Origin: an uncultured Bacteroidales bacterium | GTDB lineage: Bacteria > Bacteroidota > Bacteroidia > Bacteroidales > Bacteroidaceae | DNA length: 53,975 bases | Direction of reading: 5' to 3' | Assembly (NCBI GenBank): GCA_902766625.1 | Contig: CACXEH010000076.1 | Location: 1-53,975, forward strand | Shown here: positions 28,544 to 37,970 of the stretch, piece by piece | How the letters are laid out: each line of letters opens with the position of its first letter | Numbering within the stretch: the first letter of the stretch is position 1 | Made by a program: the position numbers and the translations under genes | Notes under the pieces: generated by a model | What the model saw: only the letters and a program-made list of their open reading frames with translations | Database searches by the model: none | Told to the model about the DNA's origin: nothing

Positions 28544-29248
28544 ATGGCAAAAGATGTTATAATAGCTTGCGACTTTGATAACGTACAAACGACATTACAG
28601 TTTTTGGATAATTTCAAAGGCCGTAAACCGTTTGTCAAAATTGGAATGGAACTTTATTATGCCTCTGGTCCCGATATAGTCAGAGAGATTAAGCGCAGAG
28701 GACATAAAATTTTTTTAGACCTTAAACTTCACGATATTCCCAATACGGTCCGAAAGACGATGAAGGTACTTTCTAATTTGGATGTAGATATGACGAATGT
28801 TCATGCTGCGGGTACAATAGAGATGATGAGCGCGGCTTTGGAGGGTCTGACCCGTGAAGATGGGACAAGACCATTGCTGATAGCTGTTACACAACTCACC
28901 AGTACAAGTGAGCAAAGGATGCAAGATGAACTTTTGATAAACGCATCAATCCAAGATACTATTGCAAAATATGCGCAAAATACACGTCAGGCAGGACTTG
29001 ATGGTGTGGTCTGCTCCCCTTTGGAGGCGGCTTTGGTAAAACAGGCTTGCGGGCAGTCTTTCCTGACAGTAACGCCCGGTATTCGATTCTCTGACAATAC
29101 CAAAGATGACCAAGTCCGCATTACTACTCCAGGCAAAGCGCGCGAGATAGGATCGGATTACATTGTAGTAGGGAGACCTATAACTGCTGCAGACAATCCG
29201 GTAGCAGCATATGAGCGATGCCTTAAAGAATTCTTAGAAATAAATTAA
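28544..29248 (+). CDS. pyrF: Orotidine-5'-phosphate decarboxylase
   Basis: This 234-residue barrel enzyme converts OMP to UMP, the last step of the pathway. The catalytic Lys/Asp array is seen in [12 protein letters not shown]; the phosphate-binding end reads TPGIRF and [10 protein letters not shown]. The start ATG lies 9 bp after pyrD and the gene is 11 bp before pyrE. Confidence 0.96.
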   Translation: MAKDVIIACDFDNVQTTLQFLDNFKGRKPFVKIGMELYYASGPDIVREIKRRGHKIFLDLKLHDIPNTVRKTMKVLSNLDVDMTNVHAAGTIEMMSAALEGLTREDGTRPLLIAVTQLTSTSEQRMQDELLINASIQDTIAKYAQNTRQAGLDGVVCSPLEAALVKQACGQSFLTVTPGIRFSDNTKDDQVRITTPGKAREIGSDYIVVGRPITAADNPVAAYERCLKEFLEIN

Positions 29249-29259
29249 ATACAAGTGTT

Positions 29260-29892
29260 ATGACAGAAAAAGAATATGCAAAGGATTTACTCTCTATTGG
29301 TGCTGTTTTTTTGCGCCCAGAGCAACCTTTTACATGGGCAAGTGGTATAAAAAGCCCTATTTATTGCGATAACCGTTTAACATTGTCGGCTCCTGAAGTT
29401 CGCAATCATATAGAGGAAGGTCTGACAGCTCTTGTCACAGAACATTTTCCTAATGTTGAAATGCTTATGGGGACATCTACGGCGGGTATAGCTCATGCGG
29501 CCATTGTTGCTACCCTTTTGGATATGCCTATGGGATATGTGCGTAGTAGTGCAAAAGATCATGGACGGACAAATCGTATTGAAGGGAAAATGAATCCCGG
29601 AACAAAGGTTGTTGTTGTCGAAGATCTTATTTCTACGGGAGGAAGCTGTATAGAGGTAGTAGATGCGTTGCGCGAGGCAGGTGCTGATGTATTGGGAATA
29701 GTCAGCATATTTACTTACGGCATGAAAAAAGGTCTTGACCGTATCGCCGAAGCCAACACCGTAAATTACTCTCTTTCTAATTTAGACGCTTTGGTAGAGG
29801 TTGCCGTAGAAGAAAACTATATCGCTCCGAAGTGGAAAGAGCGTATAATTGCTTTCAGGAATAACCCTTCAGATGATAATTGGACAAAATAA
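29260..29892 (+). CDS. pyrE: Orotate phosphoribosyltransferase
   Basis: This 210-residue enzyme joins orotate to PRPP to make OMP. The PRPP-binding loop reads [13 protein letters not shown] at about 123-135, and the orotate-binding start [16 protein letters not shown] is present. It lies between pyrF (11 bp) and pyrB (10 bp). Confidence 0.96.
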   Translation: MTEKEYAKDLLSIGAVFLRPEQPFTWASGIKSPIYCDNRLTLSAPEVRNHIEEGLTALVTEHFPNVEMLMGTSTAGIAHAAIVATLLDMPMGYVRSSAKDHGRTNRIEGKMNPGTKVVVVEDLISTGGSCIEVVDALREAGADVLGIVSIFTYGMKKGLDRIAEANTVNYSLSNLDALVEVAVEENYIAPKWKERIIAFRNNPSDDNWTK

Positions 29893-29902
29893 ACGAAATA
29901 AT

Positions 29903-30988
29903 ATGAAACATCTTATAGATCCCACAGATTTGACCTACGATGAAACTAATGACATCATTACATTAGCAGAGGATATTATCGCCCACCGTGAACTTTATAC
30001 GTCACGAATGAAAGGGAAAAAACTGGCAACGCTTTTCTATGAGCCGAGCACCCGTACCCGTCTTAGCTTTACAGCTGCGATGATGGAACTTGGAGGAAAT
30101 GTCCTTGGGTTTGACGATGCGCGCAGTTCTTCAGTATCAAAAGGGGAAACAGTGGAAGACACTGTCCGTGTTGTAGGCAATTTTGCTGACATCATTGCCA
30201 TGCGTCATCCTATCGAAGGCGCCCCGCTCATTGCGTCTCAAGTTTCGGATGTGCCTATTATCAATGCGGGTGACGGTAGCCATAGCCATCCGACCCAGAC
30301 ACTGACAGACTTGCTGACTATCAAGAGAGAGCTCGGGCATATTGATGGTATCACTATAGGCTTTTGCGGAGATTTGAGGTTTGGAAGGACTGTACATTCT
30401 TTAATCAAAGCATTGTCGCGTTATAAAGACATTAAAGTGGTGCTTATCGCCCCAGATACCCTGCGTTTGCCAGACTATATCAAACAGGATGTCTGCGACC
30501 GTCTCGGCATACGTTATAAAGAGGTCGCCACCTTGGAGGAAGCGATTCCGGATTTGGATATTTTGTATATGACGCGAGTACAAAAAGAACGTTTTCTTGA
30601 CGAAGATGATTATGACCGGGTAAAGGACAGTTTTATTTTGGATGCGGCAAAAATGAAATTAGCCAAGGAGACAATGAAGGTTCTTCATCCGCTGCCTCGT
30701 GTGAACGAGATTTTAACAGAAGTAGACGATGACCCTCGCGCTGCCTATTTCCGTCAGGTTGAAAACGGCAAGTTTGTGCGTATGGCGCTGATTTGCAGAT
30801 TGCTAGACTGGAAGAATGATGATAATCACAAGATGCCTGAAGGACACGAAATGTTTGTAAATGACGATACACTGCATTGTTACAATACAAAGTGTATTTG
30901 TAACAATGAATATGTGAAAACTAAATTTTACGAATCACTTGACGGCGTCGTCAGGTGCTTTTACTGCGACACAAAGGTCAGAGAGTAA
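29903..30988 (+). CDS. pyrB: Aspartate carbamoyltransferase with C-terminal PyrI-like zinc domain
   Basis: The protein has 361 residues from the chosen ATG; the frame extends 18 codons upstream, but that part lies inside pyrE. Residues 1-305 are the catalytic chain, with the carbamoyl phosphate loop STRTR at 49-53, HPTQTLTD, and HPLPRV. Residues about 315-361 resemble the zinc domain of the regulatory chain PyrI: Cys326, Cys331, Cys352 and Cys355 have the spacing C-x4-C-x20-C-x2-C, close to the C-x4-C-x23-C-x2-C of E. coli PyrI. The nucleotide-binding allosteric half of PyrI is absent here. It is the last pyr gene; carA and carB are not in the window. Confidence 0.93.
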   Translation: MKHLIDPTDLTYDETNDIITLAEDIIAHRELYTSRMKGKKLATLFYEPSTRTRLSFTAAMMELGGNVLGFDDARSSSVSKGETVEDTVRVVGNFADIIAMRHPIEGAPLIASQVSDVPIINAGDGSHSHPTQTLTDLLTIKRELGHIDGITIGFCGDLRFGRTVHSLIKALSRYKDIKVVLIAPDTLRLPDYIKQDVCDRLGIRYKEVATLEEAIPDLDILYMTRVQKERFLDEDDYDRVKDSFILDAAKMKLAKETMKVLHPLPRVNEILTEVDDDPRAAYFRQVENGKFVRMALICRLLDWKNDDNHKMPEGHEMFVNDDTLHCYNTKCICNNEYVKTKFYESLDGVVRCFYCDTKVRE

Positions 30989-31029
30989 AATGTTGTCAAA
31001 CTCGGTATGAAAATATCAGAATAAGGAAT

Positions 31030-32037
31030 ATGAAGAAAATTATTTTCACCATCCTGTTCGTTTTCATAGCTATTGAAATGTATGCCTGGCAAGTGAAGTT
31101 GGCAGACAGCATAACCAAGAGCCCGGTAGGTTTTGCTACTGTCTATGATGCTAAAGGAACTGTAATTGGACGCTCAGACATGGGAGGTTATATTAATCTT
31201 CAGGAAGGCGTCGAATATCATATTTCTCATATAGGCTATGTGCCCAAGAGGATCGTTTATAATGAGGACAGCATCATCCTCTTGTCTCCATCGTCTTATA
31301 AATTGTCAGGAGTCACTGCTACCGCCAAGAGAAAGAAGTATTATCACTGTAAAGTGTACTTCAGAAGTATAGAGCATGTAGATTCATGTCTGAAGTATTA
31401 TATGGACGGAATACGGGAATTCTATATCAACACCAAAAACAAAAAGGTGCATTGCGGTAATGTCGTAACGAATAACTTTATGTCTAAGAGAAAAGACATT
31501 GCACAGAAGAAGCGAAATATGATGATAGGCGACAAGTACATAGCTCTTCCGTTTCTTGACAAGAGCACTTTATATGAGGAAACAATGCGTGACAAAAAGA
31601 GAAATATCAAATCGGGTATTGTGTACGCAGATTCTATATCAATAGGTAGTTGCGAGTTTCTTACTGACAAGAACGAGATGCTTTTGTCTATAGATGCCTT
31701 GTGGCCCAAAAACGCTCTTGTGACAAATCTATTCGGGTATGAGCAAGTATTATCGAAATACAACAAAACGGAATTATATCGATACAATGACCTTGATGCC
31801 CCTTCCGTTTTCAATTTGAAATCCTCCAACAGTTACAGGCATCTGACATTGACCCATAAGAAAGAAAATATAGTTAGGGACATTGATGTCGAAGATATAT
31901 TCTACGTTGTTGAATATGAATATACAGACACAAAGGAATTATCTTCGTCAACATTGTTGAAGGAAAATTATAAGAAATATTCAGAAATGTTCCCTATAAC
32001 TGAAAGAATAAGGGAACAGTTGGTTCAAGAAGAATAA
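31030..32037 (+). CDS. Exported protein with carboxypeptidase-regulatory-like domain
   Basis: From this ATG the protein has 335 residues; an upstream extension would overlap pyrB and hide the signal peptide. A signal peptide (MKKIIFTILFVFIAIEMYA) is followed by a CarboxypepD_reg-like beta domain (about 20-95: TKSPVGFATVYDAKGTVIG, then GYINLQEG), as in many Bacteroidota surface proteins. Residues 100-335 are Lys- and Tyr-rich, with no motif I recognise. There is no TonB-dependent barrel, so it is not a SusC protein. It starts 41 bp after pyrB and may be co-transcribed, but it has no clear link to pyrimidines. Confidence 0.6.
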   Translation: MKKIIFTILFVFIAIEMYAWQVKLADSITKSPVGFATVYDAKGTVIGRSDMGGYINLQEGVEYHISHIGYVPKRIVYNEDSIILLSPSSYKLSGVTATAKRKKYYHCKVYFRSIEHVDSCLKYYMDGIREFYINTKNKKVHCGNVVTNNFMSKRKDIAQKKRNMMIGDKYIALPFLDKSTLYEETMRDKKRNIKSGIVYADSISIGSCEFLTDKNEMLLSIDALWPKNALVTNLFGYEQVLSKYNKTELYRYNDLDAPSVFNLKSSNSYRHLTLTHKKENIVRDIDVEDIFYVVEYEYTDTKELSSSTLLKENYKKYSEMFPITERIREQLVQEE

Positions 32038-32062
32038 CTACGAAAAAAAGCCTTTCTTCTGC

Positions 32063-32108
32063 TAAAAAACCTCCACTGGTGGAATGGAAAAATCCGCCAG
32101 TGGAGGTT
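32063..32108 (-). terminator. Intrinsic terminator of the phosphoesterase gene
   Basis: A 12-bp perfect stem AACCTCCACTGG / CCAGTGGAGGTT extends to 16 bp with one G-U wobble, around a 9-nt loop. On the minus strand it is followed by TTTTTT. It lies 30 bp past the phosphoesterase stop, between convergent genes. Confidence 0.85.
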
Positions 32109-32138
32109 ATAAGGATATAAAAAGAGGATAAAGACTCT

Positions 32139-33968
32139 TTATTTCAGTGTGATAGTATTTGTCAGTGCCGGTGTGGATAATTCGTAGTAATCGCGGCCGA
32201 CGACAGAAATTGTTAAGGGAACTCCTGTAGGAAGTTTCTGCAGGAGCATCTTTATTGTATTTGGTCTGTCAGAGCCCATATATTGTAATGCGCTCTGATT
32301 AATGTCAGAGATGACTTTGGTCCCGGCGTTGTTGGTGACGCTGATGATATAGCGGTTGACGCCTTCATTGTCATCAACAGCGTGTGGTATTTCAATAAAG
32401 CACTCTGTACTGCTTTTTTGTGTTACTTTCAGTTCTGCACCAGCATTCCACCATGGGTTTTTGCCTCCTGTGCGTGCGTTAGTGTATTTAAATCTACTTG
32501 TATCATTAAAGGGAGGTGATACTATCCAGTCGTTATCATATTTAATACCGCGCGCAGTATTCCATCGTTCCATAACAACTTCTTCGTCATCATTGATATA
32601 CACGACAAGACCCTCTGTCAGATAGTAGTCTGTATCAGAACTTGCTTGATAATGATTCTTGCCAGGGAATTTGGTCGGATGGCTATCGCTCTTTTGGCTG
32701 CCGTCGTTTACAGCGGTGTAATATTTCTGGTAAATGTTATGCGGATCCATGATGCCCATGTGGGTGTGTCCGCTGAAGTGTATAGCCTGTGGATATGGCC
32801 TGAGCATATCGTCCAGATTGTCATCATAAGCCGCGTAATCTCCGTCGTCGTATGAGCCGATGATAGTATGGCGTGGCAATGTATGTGTAAACACGAAGAT
32901 TGGTTTGTCAGGATATCTTACGGCAGCGTCTTTCAAGGCGTTGTTTACAAAATTTCTGGTTTCCTCATTGATGGTTTCTCCACGATAGAGAGTTCCGTCA
33001 AGTCCGACAGCAATAAAAGGATAGCCTTCGATATCGATATAATAATTGTCGGTAGAAGAGATATGGGTATTAAAAGCTTTCACGCCAGTCTCTCCGTTAA
33101 TCCAATCGTGATTGCCACGAATGAAGATTTTCTTGATACCCTTGCGGAGATATTTATTAAAATAGTTCTTGACATCTATATATTGTTCTTCTTGTCCGCG
33201 GTCGCCGATGTCGCCGACAATGAATACATACTGCAGCTGTGGCTCCATGGTGTCTAATGTTTTCAAGAATTTGGGTGCACGGTTATACCAATAACCTGCA
33301 TTAGTGTCACCAAAATGGATGTCTGATATTACCGCAAATCTCGGTGTGGAGTAAAGATGTTTGTCATAATAATATTGTGTCGCAGAAATCGTTTCAAAGA
33401 CTTTGCCTTCAGTATCCGTTATGCTGATTTCTCCAGTGCGACTGGATTCTCCGTATAGTTTTTTTGCATAAAACAGGCATTTTCCGTCTTCGCCCAGTTC
33501 TGCTGTTATCCACTCTGGACACTTTATGTTATATGTTGAGTTAGATGTTATAAGTACGCTGTCCAGTAGTTTGTCACTATAAAACTTAATTTCGCTTTTA
33601 TTGCTTGAGGCAGTGGCAGCCGACCCTATCTGTTTAACAGTGATAGCGATGGATTTCATGTCTCTGCCTTTAAGGGTTATGGTTCCCGTTCTAAAGCCTT
33701 TGCCTGAATAATGTGTTGCTTTTAGTTTTAATGTTGTTTTGTCCACAAACGAAGGTGATAGCCAGAAAGGACGGTTGGATACTTTTAAATCCAAGTTTGT
33801 ATTGATTTTTGTAAGATATTCCCCTGCTTCAGCAGGAATAGTTACTATTGAGCCTTCTATTGACACCCATGAATCTGTATATTTTGCAACAGACGCAACA
33901 TAATGTTCTTCAGCATAAAGATTGTTGCAGCAAAGAAGAACGGCTAAGATATATAATGTTTTTTTCAT
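32139..33968 (-). CDS. Exported calcineurin-like phosphoesterase with BACON domains
   Basis: This 609-residue protein has a signal peptide (MKKTLYILAVLLCCNNLYAEE). Two BACON-like beta domains follow (about 20-115 and 118-205), then a metallophosphoesterase domain (about 210-430). All metal motifs are visible: SDIHFGD, GDIGDRG, RGNHDW, FTHTLPRH and SGHTHMG. A C-terminal beta domain of about 120 residues closes it. BACON domains are thought to bind carbohydrate or mucin in Bacteroidota, so a secreted phosphatase or phosphodiesterase at a glycan surface is inferred. It lies 12 bp after the 533-residue gene, forming a two-gene unit. Confidence 0.85.
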   Translation of the reverse strand: MKKTLYILAVLLCCNNLYAEEHYVASVAKYTDSWVSIEGSIVTIPAEAGEYLTKINTNLDLKVSNRPFWLSPSFVDKTTLKLKATHYSGKGFRTGTITLKGRDMKSIAITVKQIGSAATASSNKSEIKFYSDKLLDSVLITSNSTYNIKCPEWITAELGEDGKCLFYAKKLYGESSRTGEISITDTEGKVFETISATQYYYDKHLYSTPRFAVISDIHFGDTNAGYWYNRAPKFLKTLDTMEPQLQYVFIVGDIGDRGQEEQYIDVKNYFNKYLRKGIKKIFIRGNHDWINGETGVKAFNTHISSTDNYYIDIEGYPFIAVGLDGTLYRGETINEETRNFVNNALKDAAVRYPDKPIFVFTHTLPRHTIIGSYDDGDYAAYDDNLDDMLRPYPQAIHFSGHTHMGIMDPHNIYQKYYTAVNDGSQKSDSHPTKFPGKNHYQASSDTDYYLTEGLVVYINDDEEVVMERWNTARGIKYDNDWIVSPPFNDTSRFKYTNARTGGKNPWWNAGAELKVTQKSSTECFIEIPHAVDDNEGVNRYIISVTNNAGTKVISDINQSALQYMGSDRPNTIKMLLQKLPTGVPLTISVVGRDYYELSTPALTNTITLK

Positions 33969-33980
33969 GTCTATTTCTTT

Positions 33981-35582
33981 TTATTTCACAATAACTTTCA
34001 CGTTTCTCCCATCAGTCCATTTGACCAGATAGATGCCGGGAATCAATTGTGCTTGTTTGTTATGTTGTTTTCCGTTTGCATCCCATAAAGTGTAGTTCTG
34101 GTCACCAGTTACAATTATTTTCTTGTCTTGGATGGTGACAGTTTCTTTTTCTGTGTTGACACCATTAATGCCAGTGACAACAGTCTCAACAAAATTCAGT
34201 TTCCAGGCAAATTCACTGTTGGCTGTTAAATTCAGTGGCAGGGGATCTCCTCCGCTTGTGATATTGGCAAGATATCTGGTAACGCCGTCGTCTTCGACTC
34301 CTTTAATGGTGTATTGGTCGTCTCCCAGATAAGAAAAAGTGTGTCCGTTATTATTTTCAGTCGGGACACCAACTTTAGAATAGTTGAAGTTGCTTAATGC
34401 CTCTGATGTAGACAACAGGAATTCTCCTGTGGCTTTGTTGATGATTTCAGTTTTACCATCCTCTCGCTTTACAAGCTTCCACAGGAAATAATCAGATTCT
34501 TCGTCCAAGTCCTCCAATTTCAGTTGTTTCTCTGCCGAGTTGCTGTTGGCGAAAGCTTTTGTTGACATGCATTTACCGTCCAAAGCACTGATAATGCGAT
34601 AGTATGTTTCCGTGGCATTATCTGAGTATATCAAAGAACCGTTTCCGGAGTAAATGGTCAGGCGCATGGTTTCTGATGTCAAGACATTGCGTGTACCTTT
34701 GCTAAAGGCTACGATACGATACTTGCCGCTTTCAAGTGTTGAGGCAGGTATTGTGACCTTTCCTGATGAGCTGCCTTCTATGTCTATTGTGTAAAATGGT
34801 TCTGATGTTTTCAAATTGGAAACGAGGGAGAATACGCCTATCCAACCGCCTTTTTGCTTGGAGAAACCCGTGTAGGTGATGGGAATGTCTTCTTCTTCAA
34901 TGAAGGATGTTTTACTTAGGCTTAATTTAACCGTTGAACCTACAACAACTGATGTTTTTTCAAAGAGGGATACGTATGTTCCTTCGTGCACATAATAGAT
35001 GTTGTAGTCACTGTTGGTGGTAGTGCGAAGGATTACTGTACCGTCTGTTTCTGTGATGTCCGCGCTTGCTGCAGGAGAAACAAATTCGGAGCTTCCGCTT
35101 GGAACCAGTTTATATTTCTCCGGATACATGACGATTCTGTCGCCTTTTAGTGCCGGCGCATTCTTATATGTTATTGTTATATCAGCGCCTGTTGTATAGG
35201 CTTTCTCATTTGTGGACATGCTGAAAGTGCTTTCTGTATTGTCCACGAGGACATATACCGGTTCAGACAGCAGTGTCGTTCCAGTATACATAACAATATT
35301 GAAGAGATGCTTTCCCGCAGTTTCGGGAATTGTTAAAGTCGCCTCTCCTTTTCCTTTTGAAATAGATGTCTTCAAGACGGCTGATGCTATACTTCCGGTA
35401 GGAGTGCAGACTGCGATACCTGCATTAGACGGTGCATTATAAAAATCAACATTCAGTGTCTCTCCCAGTTTAATCTTGTTTTTCTGAAGTACGAGTGTTG
35501 GGTCATTCCAACTGCCATATGCTGATATTGAGAGTAACAATGCCAGCAATGAGAATACGAGTTGTTTTTTTCTACCGTTCAT
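33981..35582 (-). CDS. Exported multi-domain beta-sandwich protein, function unknown
   Basis: This 533-residue protein starts with a signal peptide (MNGRKKQLVFSLLALLLSISAYG). Residues about 25-315 form three similar Ig-like segments of about 100 residues, with recurrent phrases such as KIKLGETLNVDFYNAP, YTTGADITITYKNAP and FIEEEDIPITYTGF. A ricin-like or DUF4988-like region follows (about 320-455: TYYRIISALDGKCM). The end (NGKQHNKQAQLIPGIYLVKW, then VKVIVK) resembles a short type IX secretion sorting tail. No catalytic motif is seen. It precedes the phosphoesterase by 12 bp and probably works with it. Confidence 0.7.
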   Translation of the reverse strand: MNGRKKQLVFSLLALLLSISAYGSWNDPTLVLQKNKIKLGETLNVDFYNAPSNAGIAVCTPTGSIASAVLKTSISKGKGEATLTIPETAGKHLFNIVMYTGTTLLSEPVYVLVDNTESTFSMSTNEKAYTTGADITITYKNAPALKGDRIVMYPEKYKLVPSGSSEFVSPAASADITETDGTVILRTTTNSDYNIYYVHEGTYVSLFEKTSVVVGSTVKLSLSKTSFIEEEDIPITYTGFSKQKGGWIGVFSLVSNLKTSEPFYTIDIEGSSSGKVTIPASTLESGKYRIVAFSKGTRNVLTSETMRLTIYSGNGSLIYSDNATETYYRIISALDGKCMSTKAFANSNSAEKQLKLEDLDEESDYFLWKLVKREDGKTEIINKATGEFLLSTSEALSNFNYSKVGVPTENNNGHTFSYLGDDQYTIKGVEDDGVTRYLANITSGGDPLPLNLTANSEFAWKLNFVETVVTGINGVNTEKETVTIQDKKIIVTGDQNYTLWDANGKQHNKQAQLIPGIYLVKWTDGRNVKVIVK

Positions 35583-35609
35583 TTGATTTTACGTTAAACT
35601 TATATATGA

Positions 35610-35617
35610 CAAAATTA
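35610..35617 (-). promoter_or_regulatory. -7 box TAATTTTG for the 533-residue gene
   Basis: The minus strand reads TAATTTTG, an exact TAnnTTTG match 28 bp before the start of the two-gene unit. Confidence 0.55.
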
Positions 35618-35648
35618 CAATTAAAAAATAAGTTAAGACTTCTTTTAT

Positions 35649-36617
35649 TTAAAATTTCATATTTCTTGGGTGATGCAAGAGGATTTCTTCGCGCAGGCGT
35701 TGCTTGTCGATGTGGGTATAGATTTCCGTTGTCTCAATACTCTCATGTCCCAGCATGGCTTGTATGGCTCTCAGGTTGGCACCACCGGCTAAAAGATGGG
35801 TTGCAAAAGAGTGGCGCAAGGTATGAGGACTGACCTCCTTATGAATATCTGCCTTTTCTGCCAGTTCCTTGATGAGGTGGAAGACCATGATGCGCCCGAT
35901 GTTTTTAATTTTGCGGTTAACGGTAATAAAAACATAGTCGGTGTATTGTGGCGGTATGTTCCATGTGTTTCGGTCGCGAAAATAATAGCGCAGGCAGTCA
36001 GATGCTCTTTGGGAGATAGGGACCAACCGTTCTTTGTTTCCCTTGCCGAGGACCTTAATAAAGCCTTCATCCAGATACAGGTCGGAGATTTTGAGGTTAC
36101 ATAGCTCGCTGACACGTAGGCCGCAGCCATACAGGACTTCTATTATGGCAAGATTGCGTTGTCCTTCTTTTTTGCTCAGGTCAATGCAATTTTCCATTTT
36201 GTCAATCTCGTCGACTGTGAGCACGGTGGGAAGATATACCCCAATCTTCGGACTGATGATGAATTCGGAGATATCTACTGGAATCATTTTCTCAATCAGC
36301 ATAAACTTGAAAAACGAGCGCATGCCGCTGAGTATGCGTGCCTGAGAGCGTGAGTCCACGACATCGTGCAATCCGGCGGCATATTGATGCAATTGTTCCA
36401 ATGTGAGATGCTGGGGTTCTGTGTTGTTTTCTCTGCAAAAAACGAACAGGCGCTCCAAATCCCGCAGATAGGCATCAAGTGTGTTGGGAGAACAGGATTT
36501 CTCTAATCTCAGATATGCACTGTATCTCTGTCGGAGCGCTTCAAGTTCCTTGTAAAAAAAGTCGTTGTTTTCAGCTTTTGCATCGTTAGGAACAATCTTT
36601 TCATTTTTTTCGTCCAC
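35649..36617 (-). CDS. xerD: XerC/XerD-type tyrosine recombinase
   Basis: This 322-residue recombinase has an N-terminal SAM-like core-binding domain (about 25-115) and a complete catalytic domain. Arg168, Lys193, His265, Arg268, His291 and nucleophile Tyr300 are all in place (CGLRVSEL, HTLRHSFATHLL, LGHESIETTEIYTH). The length is close to XerD, and there is no phage or transposon context, so chromosome dimer resolution at dif is likely. Whether it is XerC or XerD cannot be decided here. The start is GTG, with no suitable ATG nearby. Confidence 0.88.
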   Translation of the reverse strand: MDEKNEKIVPNDAKAENNDFFYKELEALRQRYSAYLRLEKSCSPNTLDAYLRDLERLFVFCRENNTEPQHLTLEQLHQYAAGLHDVVDSRSQARILSGMRSFFKFMLIEKMIPVDISEFIISPKIGVYLPTVLTVDEIDKMENCIDLSKKEGQRNLAIIEVLYGCGLRVSELCNLKISDLYLDEGFIKVLGKGNKERLVPISQRASDCLRYYFRDRNTWNIPPQYTDYVFITVNRKIKNIGRIMVFHLIKELAEKADIHKEVSPHTLRHSFATHLLAGGANLRAIQAMLGHESIETTEIYTHIDKQRLREEILLHHPRNMKF

Positions 36618-36634
36618 GTGAAAATAAATTTATA

Positions 36635-36642
36635 TATCTTTG
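36635..36642 (+). promoter_or_regulatory. -7 box TATCTTTG for aroQ
   Basis: An exact TAnnTTTG match 34 bp before aroQ. It lies on the opposite strand to, and 9 bp from, the xerD box, so the two promoters overlap. Confidence 0.6.
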
Positions 36643-36650
36643 CTTTGCCA

Positions 36651-36658
36651 CAAAAATA
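36651..36658 (-). promoter_or_regulatory. -7 box TATTTTTG for xerD
   Basis: The minus strand reads TATTTTTG, an exact match 34 bp before the GTG start. It overlaps the aroQ promoter region back to back. Confidence 0.55.
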
Positions 36659-36675
36659 ATAAAAATCAATCAGAA

Positions 36676-37101
36676 ATGACGAAAATACAAATCATCAATG
36701 GGCCAAATCTCAACCTGCTGGGCACCCGCGAGCCGGAGATTTATGGCGGCAAGACGTTTGAAACTTACTTGGAAGAACTGCGCAGGGATTATCCTCAAAT
36801 ACAGATTGCGTATTTCCAAAGTAATGTGGAAGGTCTTTTGATAGACAAGTTGCAGGAAGTGGGTTTCTCCTATGACGGCATTATCTTAAACGGAGGCGCA
36901 TATACCCATACGTCTGTTGCGTTACAGGATGCCATCCGCTCCATCAAAACACCAGTAGTAGAGGTACATATTTCCAATGTGTTCCAACGTGAGGAGTTCC
37001 GTCATCATTCCTATCTGTCACCTGTGTGCAAAGGTGTGATATGTGGCTTTGGGATGGATTCTTATCGTTTGGCCTTGGAGGCATTGCTGGCAGATAAATA
37101 A
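36676..37101 (+). CDS. aroQ: Type II 3-dehydroquinate dehydratase
   Basis: From this ATG the protein has 141 residues, typical for the type II family; a longer frame would overlap the promoter. It converts 3-dehydroquinate to 3-dehydroshikimate in the shikimate pathway. The signature NGPNLNLLGTREPEIYG is at 8-24, with the catalytic Tyr at its end. ILNGGAYTHTSVALQDAI and VEVHISNVFQREEFRH, with the catalytic His, also match. It is followed 10 bp later by the O-methyltransferase gene. Confidence 0.96.
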   Translation: MTKIQIINGPNLNLLGTREPEIYGGKTFETYLEELRRDYPQIQIAYFQSNVEGLLIDKLQEVGFSYDGIILNGGAYTHTSVALQDAIRSIKTPVVEVHISNVFQREEFRHHSYLSPVCKGVICGFGMDSYRLALEALLADK

Positions 37102-37111
37102 CAGTAATCTT

Positions 37112-37750
37112 GTGAAGGAGACAGAGCTCATAGATGAGTATATAAGCCGGCATATAGAAGGGGAGCACCCCTATCTGTACAAGTTATACAGGGACAGCAA
37201 TCTTTATCTGGTGCACGGCCACATGATATCTGGTCATGTGCAGGGGACGTTTCTGCATATGATGGTCAAGTTACTGACTCCTAAACGTATATTGGAAATA
37301 GGAACTTATACAGGTTATTCTTGTCTGTCTATGGCATCGGCTTTGTCAGAAGGCGGAAAGATACTGACTTACGAGATAAATGACGAGATGGAGGACTTCA
37401 CTCGGCCTCGCATTAATGCTTCGCCGTGGGCCGACAAGGTGGATTTCCGCATCGGCAATGTGCTGACAGACTTGCCGCAAGATGCAGGTCCGTTTGAATT
37501 GGTGTTTATCGACGGCAACAAACGGCAATATGTGGAATACTACGAATTGGTGTTAAGTGTTCTTGTTTCAGGCGGCTTAATTATTGCTGATAATACTTTG
37601 TGGGACGGGCATGTCATAGATGTCGCATATGACAGGGACGCACAGACTAAAGGCATAAGGGCCTTTAATGATTTGGTCGCCCAAGACGACAGAGTGGAAA
37701 AAGCCATACTTCCATTGCGTGACGGACTTACGCTGATAAGAAAAAAATAA
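37112..37750 (+). CDS. Class I SAM-dependent O-methyltransferase (COMT-like)
   Basis: A GTG start 10 bp after aroQ gives 212 residues, the usual family length. The frame also runs upstream into aroQ without a good start, and no in-frame ATG exists before the conserved N-terminal region. The SAM-binding motif reads ILEIGTYTGYS, and the metal-binding or catalytic motifs LVFIDGNKRQY and IIADNTLWDG match the catechol O-methyltransferase-like family. The substrate is unknown; these genes are common beside shikimate genes in Bacteroidota, but the link is positional only. Confidence 0.87.
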   Translation: MKETELIDEYISRHIEGEHPYLYKLYRDSNLYLVHGHMISGHVQGTFLHMMVKLLTPKRILEIGTYTGYSCLSMASALSEGGKILTYEINDEMEDFTRPRINASPWADKVDFRIGNVLTDLPQDAGPFELVFIDGNKRQYVEYYELVLSVLVSGGLIIADNTLWDGHVIDVAYDRDAQTKGIRAFNDLVAQDDRVEKAILPLRDGLTLIRKK

Positions 37751-37970
37751 GCATCAGCGCTTTGTGCGGAAATTCATAAATGTTGATAGAATTCCGGCTG
37801 TCGTTTACATGCGCAAAAAAAAGACCTTATAATTAATCTGTTGACGGGGTTATCCATCCTTTCAGATATGTTTTTTGTCGGGAGCTATAGGGTGAGTATA
37901 ACACTTTCCACCAGTTTCTTTGCATCACTGTTGCTGTAAAGTTGTCTTTTTCACGGCGTTATGTTTTCCG

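Noticed and set aside
32068..32108. A possible fifth copy of the repeat (contains ACTGGTGGAATGG)
   Set aside because: It is a single long hairpin with a U-run and no 21-bp period or flank, so it is better explained as a terminator.
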